From Oscillospiraceae bacterium (lineage in GTDB: Bacteria; Bacillota_A; Clostridia; Oscillospirales; Oscillospiraceae): a DNA stretch of 6,853 nt. The stretch is from the NCBI GenBank assembly GCA_017411665.1, contig JAFQPT010000079.1, positions 1 through 6,853 on the forward strand. Reading direction: 5' to 3'. Numbering within the stretch: the stretch's first letter is position 1; each line of letters starts with the position of its first letter. Of this stretch, positions 5,865 to 6,853 are shown piece after piece. The notes below the pieces were generated by a model, which worked only from the letters and a program-made list of their open reading frames with translations, made no database searches and was not told the DNA's origin. Both the position numbers and the translations under genes were made by a program.

Positions 5865-6853
5865 TCAATACACATTTAACCCCTTTGCCAGATTTACGAT
5901 AAAGTCCTGTGCGTTGGTAACGATGCCGCGTGCAGAGAGGCTGCCGCGGTCTGCCAGCTTATTGACTGCAAATTCGGAAATATCCACACAGTAGAAATAC
6001 ACCTGCCGCACGGTGCCGTCTGCCATGACTCGATAGGAAGGCGTCATGTTGCCCACCGCAATGGTGTGCAGCATGGTGGCCATACAGATGACCGTCGTCG
6101 CATCCCGTACCTGGTTGCGCATAGCATCCTGGGCTGCATAAACGTTTCCGTAAATTTCGGGCACAGGGCCGTCATCACGGATGGAGCCTGCCAGCACGTA
6201 GGGAATCTCATTTTTCTCGCAGGCATGCATAATGCCGTTGTCGATGCCCTCCGCAGCAATAAACTCCTTAATGCTGCCATGATAGCGAATCCGATTGAGG
6301 GTATCCAAATGGTTGTAATGGCCGTTGTGCACGCAGTCCTGGGTGTAAATATCCTGCCCCAGTGCCGTTTTCAAATACGCACCTTCCAAATCGTGGGTCG
6401 CCAGTGCATTGCCTGCCAGCAGCGCATCCACATAGCCGTGGTCGATCAGCGCGCTCATGGCATTGCGGGCATCGTAGTCAAAGGCAAAGGCAGGGCCCAT
6501 GACCCAAACAATTTTTCCGTGGTCACGCTCATGGCGCAGCACGCGGTACAACTCATCATAGTCTTTGGAAAAAGCCGTTTCTCTGGAACGATTTCTGCGA
6601 AACGCAAACGTATCGGTATTGCTGTCCAAAACCTCACGGAATCCATCGGGGTACACGTAAATGCCTTCCTCCCCGTGCTCCGTACGACCGACCGCCACAA
6701 GCTCCCCTTCCTTGAGAACGCGGAACTCCTTCACTGCAATTTTCCCCTGCTCCAGCACTGCCACACAGTCCATGCGGCTTTCCTCTGCCAACAGCCATTC
6801 TCCCTCCACCTTGAAGTATTCGGGAAAGATGCTCATGGCATGGTATCCCAACG
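5865..6853 (-). CDS. TIGR00300/COG1915 family protein, ornithine-cyclodeaminase-like (5' end outside window)
   Basis: Partial gene: the frame is open to the right edge and 328 codons are visible. Family members are usually about 400 residues or more and have a further N-terminal region, so roughly 80-90 residues are probably missing; the TTG at 6851 is unlikely to be the start. The visible part has the end of the SDHN/LOR-like N-terminal domain (MDCVAVLEQG, 27-36) and the full C-terminal nucleotide-binding part. Hallmarks: GNALATHD (147-154), GHYNH (177-181), AGSIRDDGP (221-229), ATMLH (258-262), GNM (267-269), CVDI (288-291) and DRGS (301-304). A methanogen member is an NAD-dependent ornithine cyclodeaminase (ornithine to proline and ammonia), and the family forms the C-terminal part of cyanobacterial arginine dihydrolase AgrE. 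That this bacterial protein has the same activity is inference. Family assignment is confident. Confidence 0.88.
   Translation of the reverse strand, partial: LGYHAMSIFPEYFKVEGEWLLAEESRMDCVAVLEQGKIAVKEFRVLKEGELVAVGRTEHGEEGIYVYPDGFREVLDSNTDTFAFRRNRSRETAFSKDYDELYRVLRHERDHGKIVWVMGPAFAFDYDARNAMSALIDHGYVDALLAGNALATHDLEGAYLKTALGQDIYTQDCVHNGHYNHLDTLNRIRYHGSIKEFIAAEGIDNGIMHACEKNEIPYVLAGSIRDDGPVPEIYGNVYAAQDAMRNQVRDATTVICMATMLHTIAVGNMTPSYRVMADGTVRQVYFYCVDISEFAVNKLADRGSLSARGIVTNAQDFIVNLAKGLNVY

Overview
The window looks like a chromosomal stretch of a low-to-mid GC Gram-positive anaerobe, probably in the class Clostridia. Evidence: strong AGGAGG-type ribosome sites, sigma-A-like promoters with 17-bp spacers, compact hairpin-plus-T-tract terminators, a YitT/DUF2179 membrane protein and a YfcC-type transporter. 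Genus cannot be fixed from this alone. I see no mobile element, CRISPR array, rRNA or tRNA, and no clear sign of recent transfer.

Layout, left to right. (1) 1-160: an intergenic region holding a likely thrC promoter, plus an overlapping promoter facing left that may serve a gene running off the left edge. (2) 161-2504: thrC-thrB, a two-gene operon for the last two steps of threonine synthesis (homoserine to O-phosphohomoserine to threonine), with a 16-nt gap. No homoserine dehydrogenase gene is in the window. (3) 2499-2551: a perfect palindrome with 24-nt arms that acts as a shared bidirectional terminator and contains the stop codons of both thrB and the convergent yitT-like gene. (4) 2546-3421, minus strand: a YitT-family membrane protein. 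(5) 3422-3607: a divergent regulatory region with one clear promoter for each flanking gene, a hairpin with a T-tract in the yitT leader, and three CGTCAWG repeats beside the promoter elements. (6) 3608-5002: a YfcC/DcuC-type carboxylate or amino-acid transporter with its own terminator. (7) 5088-5819: a membrane-anchored or secreted alpha/beta hydrolase with an intact Ser-Asp-His triad, followed by a bidirectional terminator. (8) 5865-6853, minus strand: the C-terminal three quarters or so of a TIGR00300/COG1915 protein, the family of archaeal-type ornithine cyclodeaminase; its start lies beyond the right edge.

How they work together: only thrC and thrB form a pathway unit. The transporter, hydrolase and TIGR00300 gene are separated by terminators. 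An amino-acid link between the transporter (a superfamily that includes arginine/ornithine antiporters) and the ornithine-cyclodeaminase-like enzyme is possible but speculative. The most notable non-coding signals are the palindrome that encodes two stop codons and the possible attenuator of the yitT-like gene. I found no convincing previously undescribed multi-gene system here.
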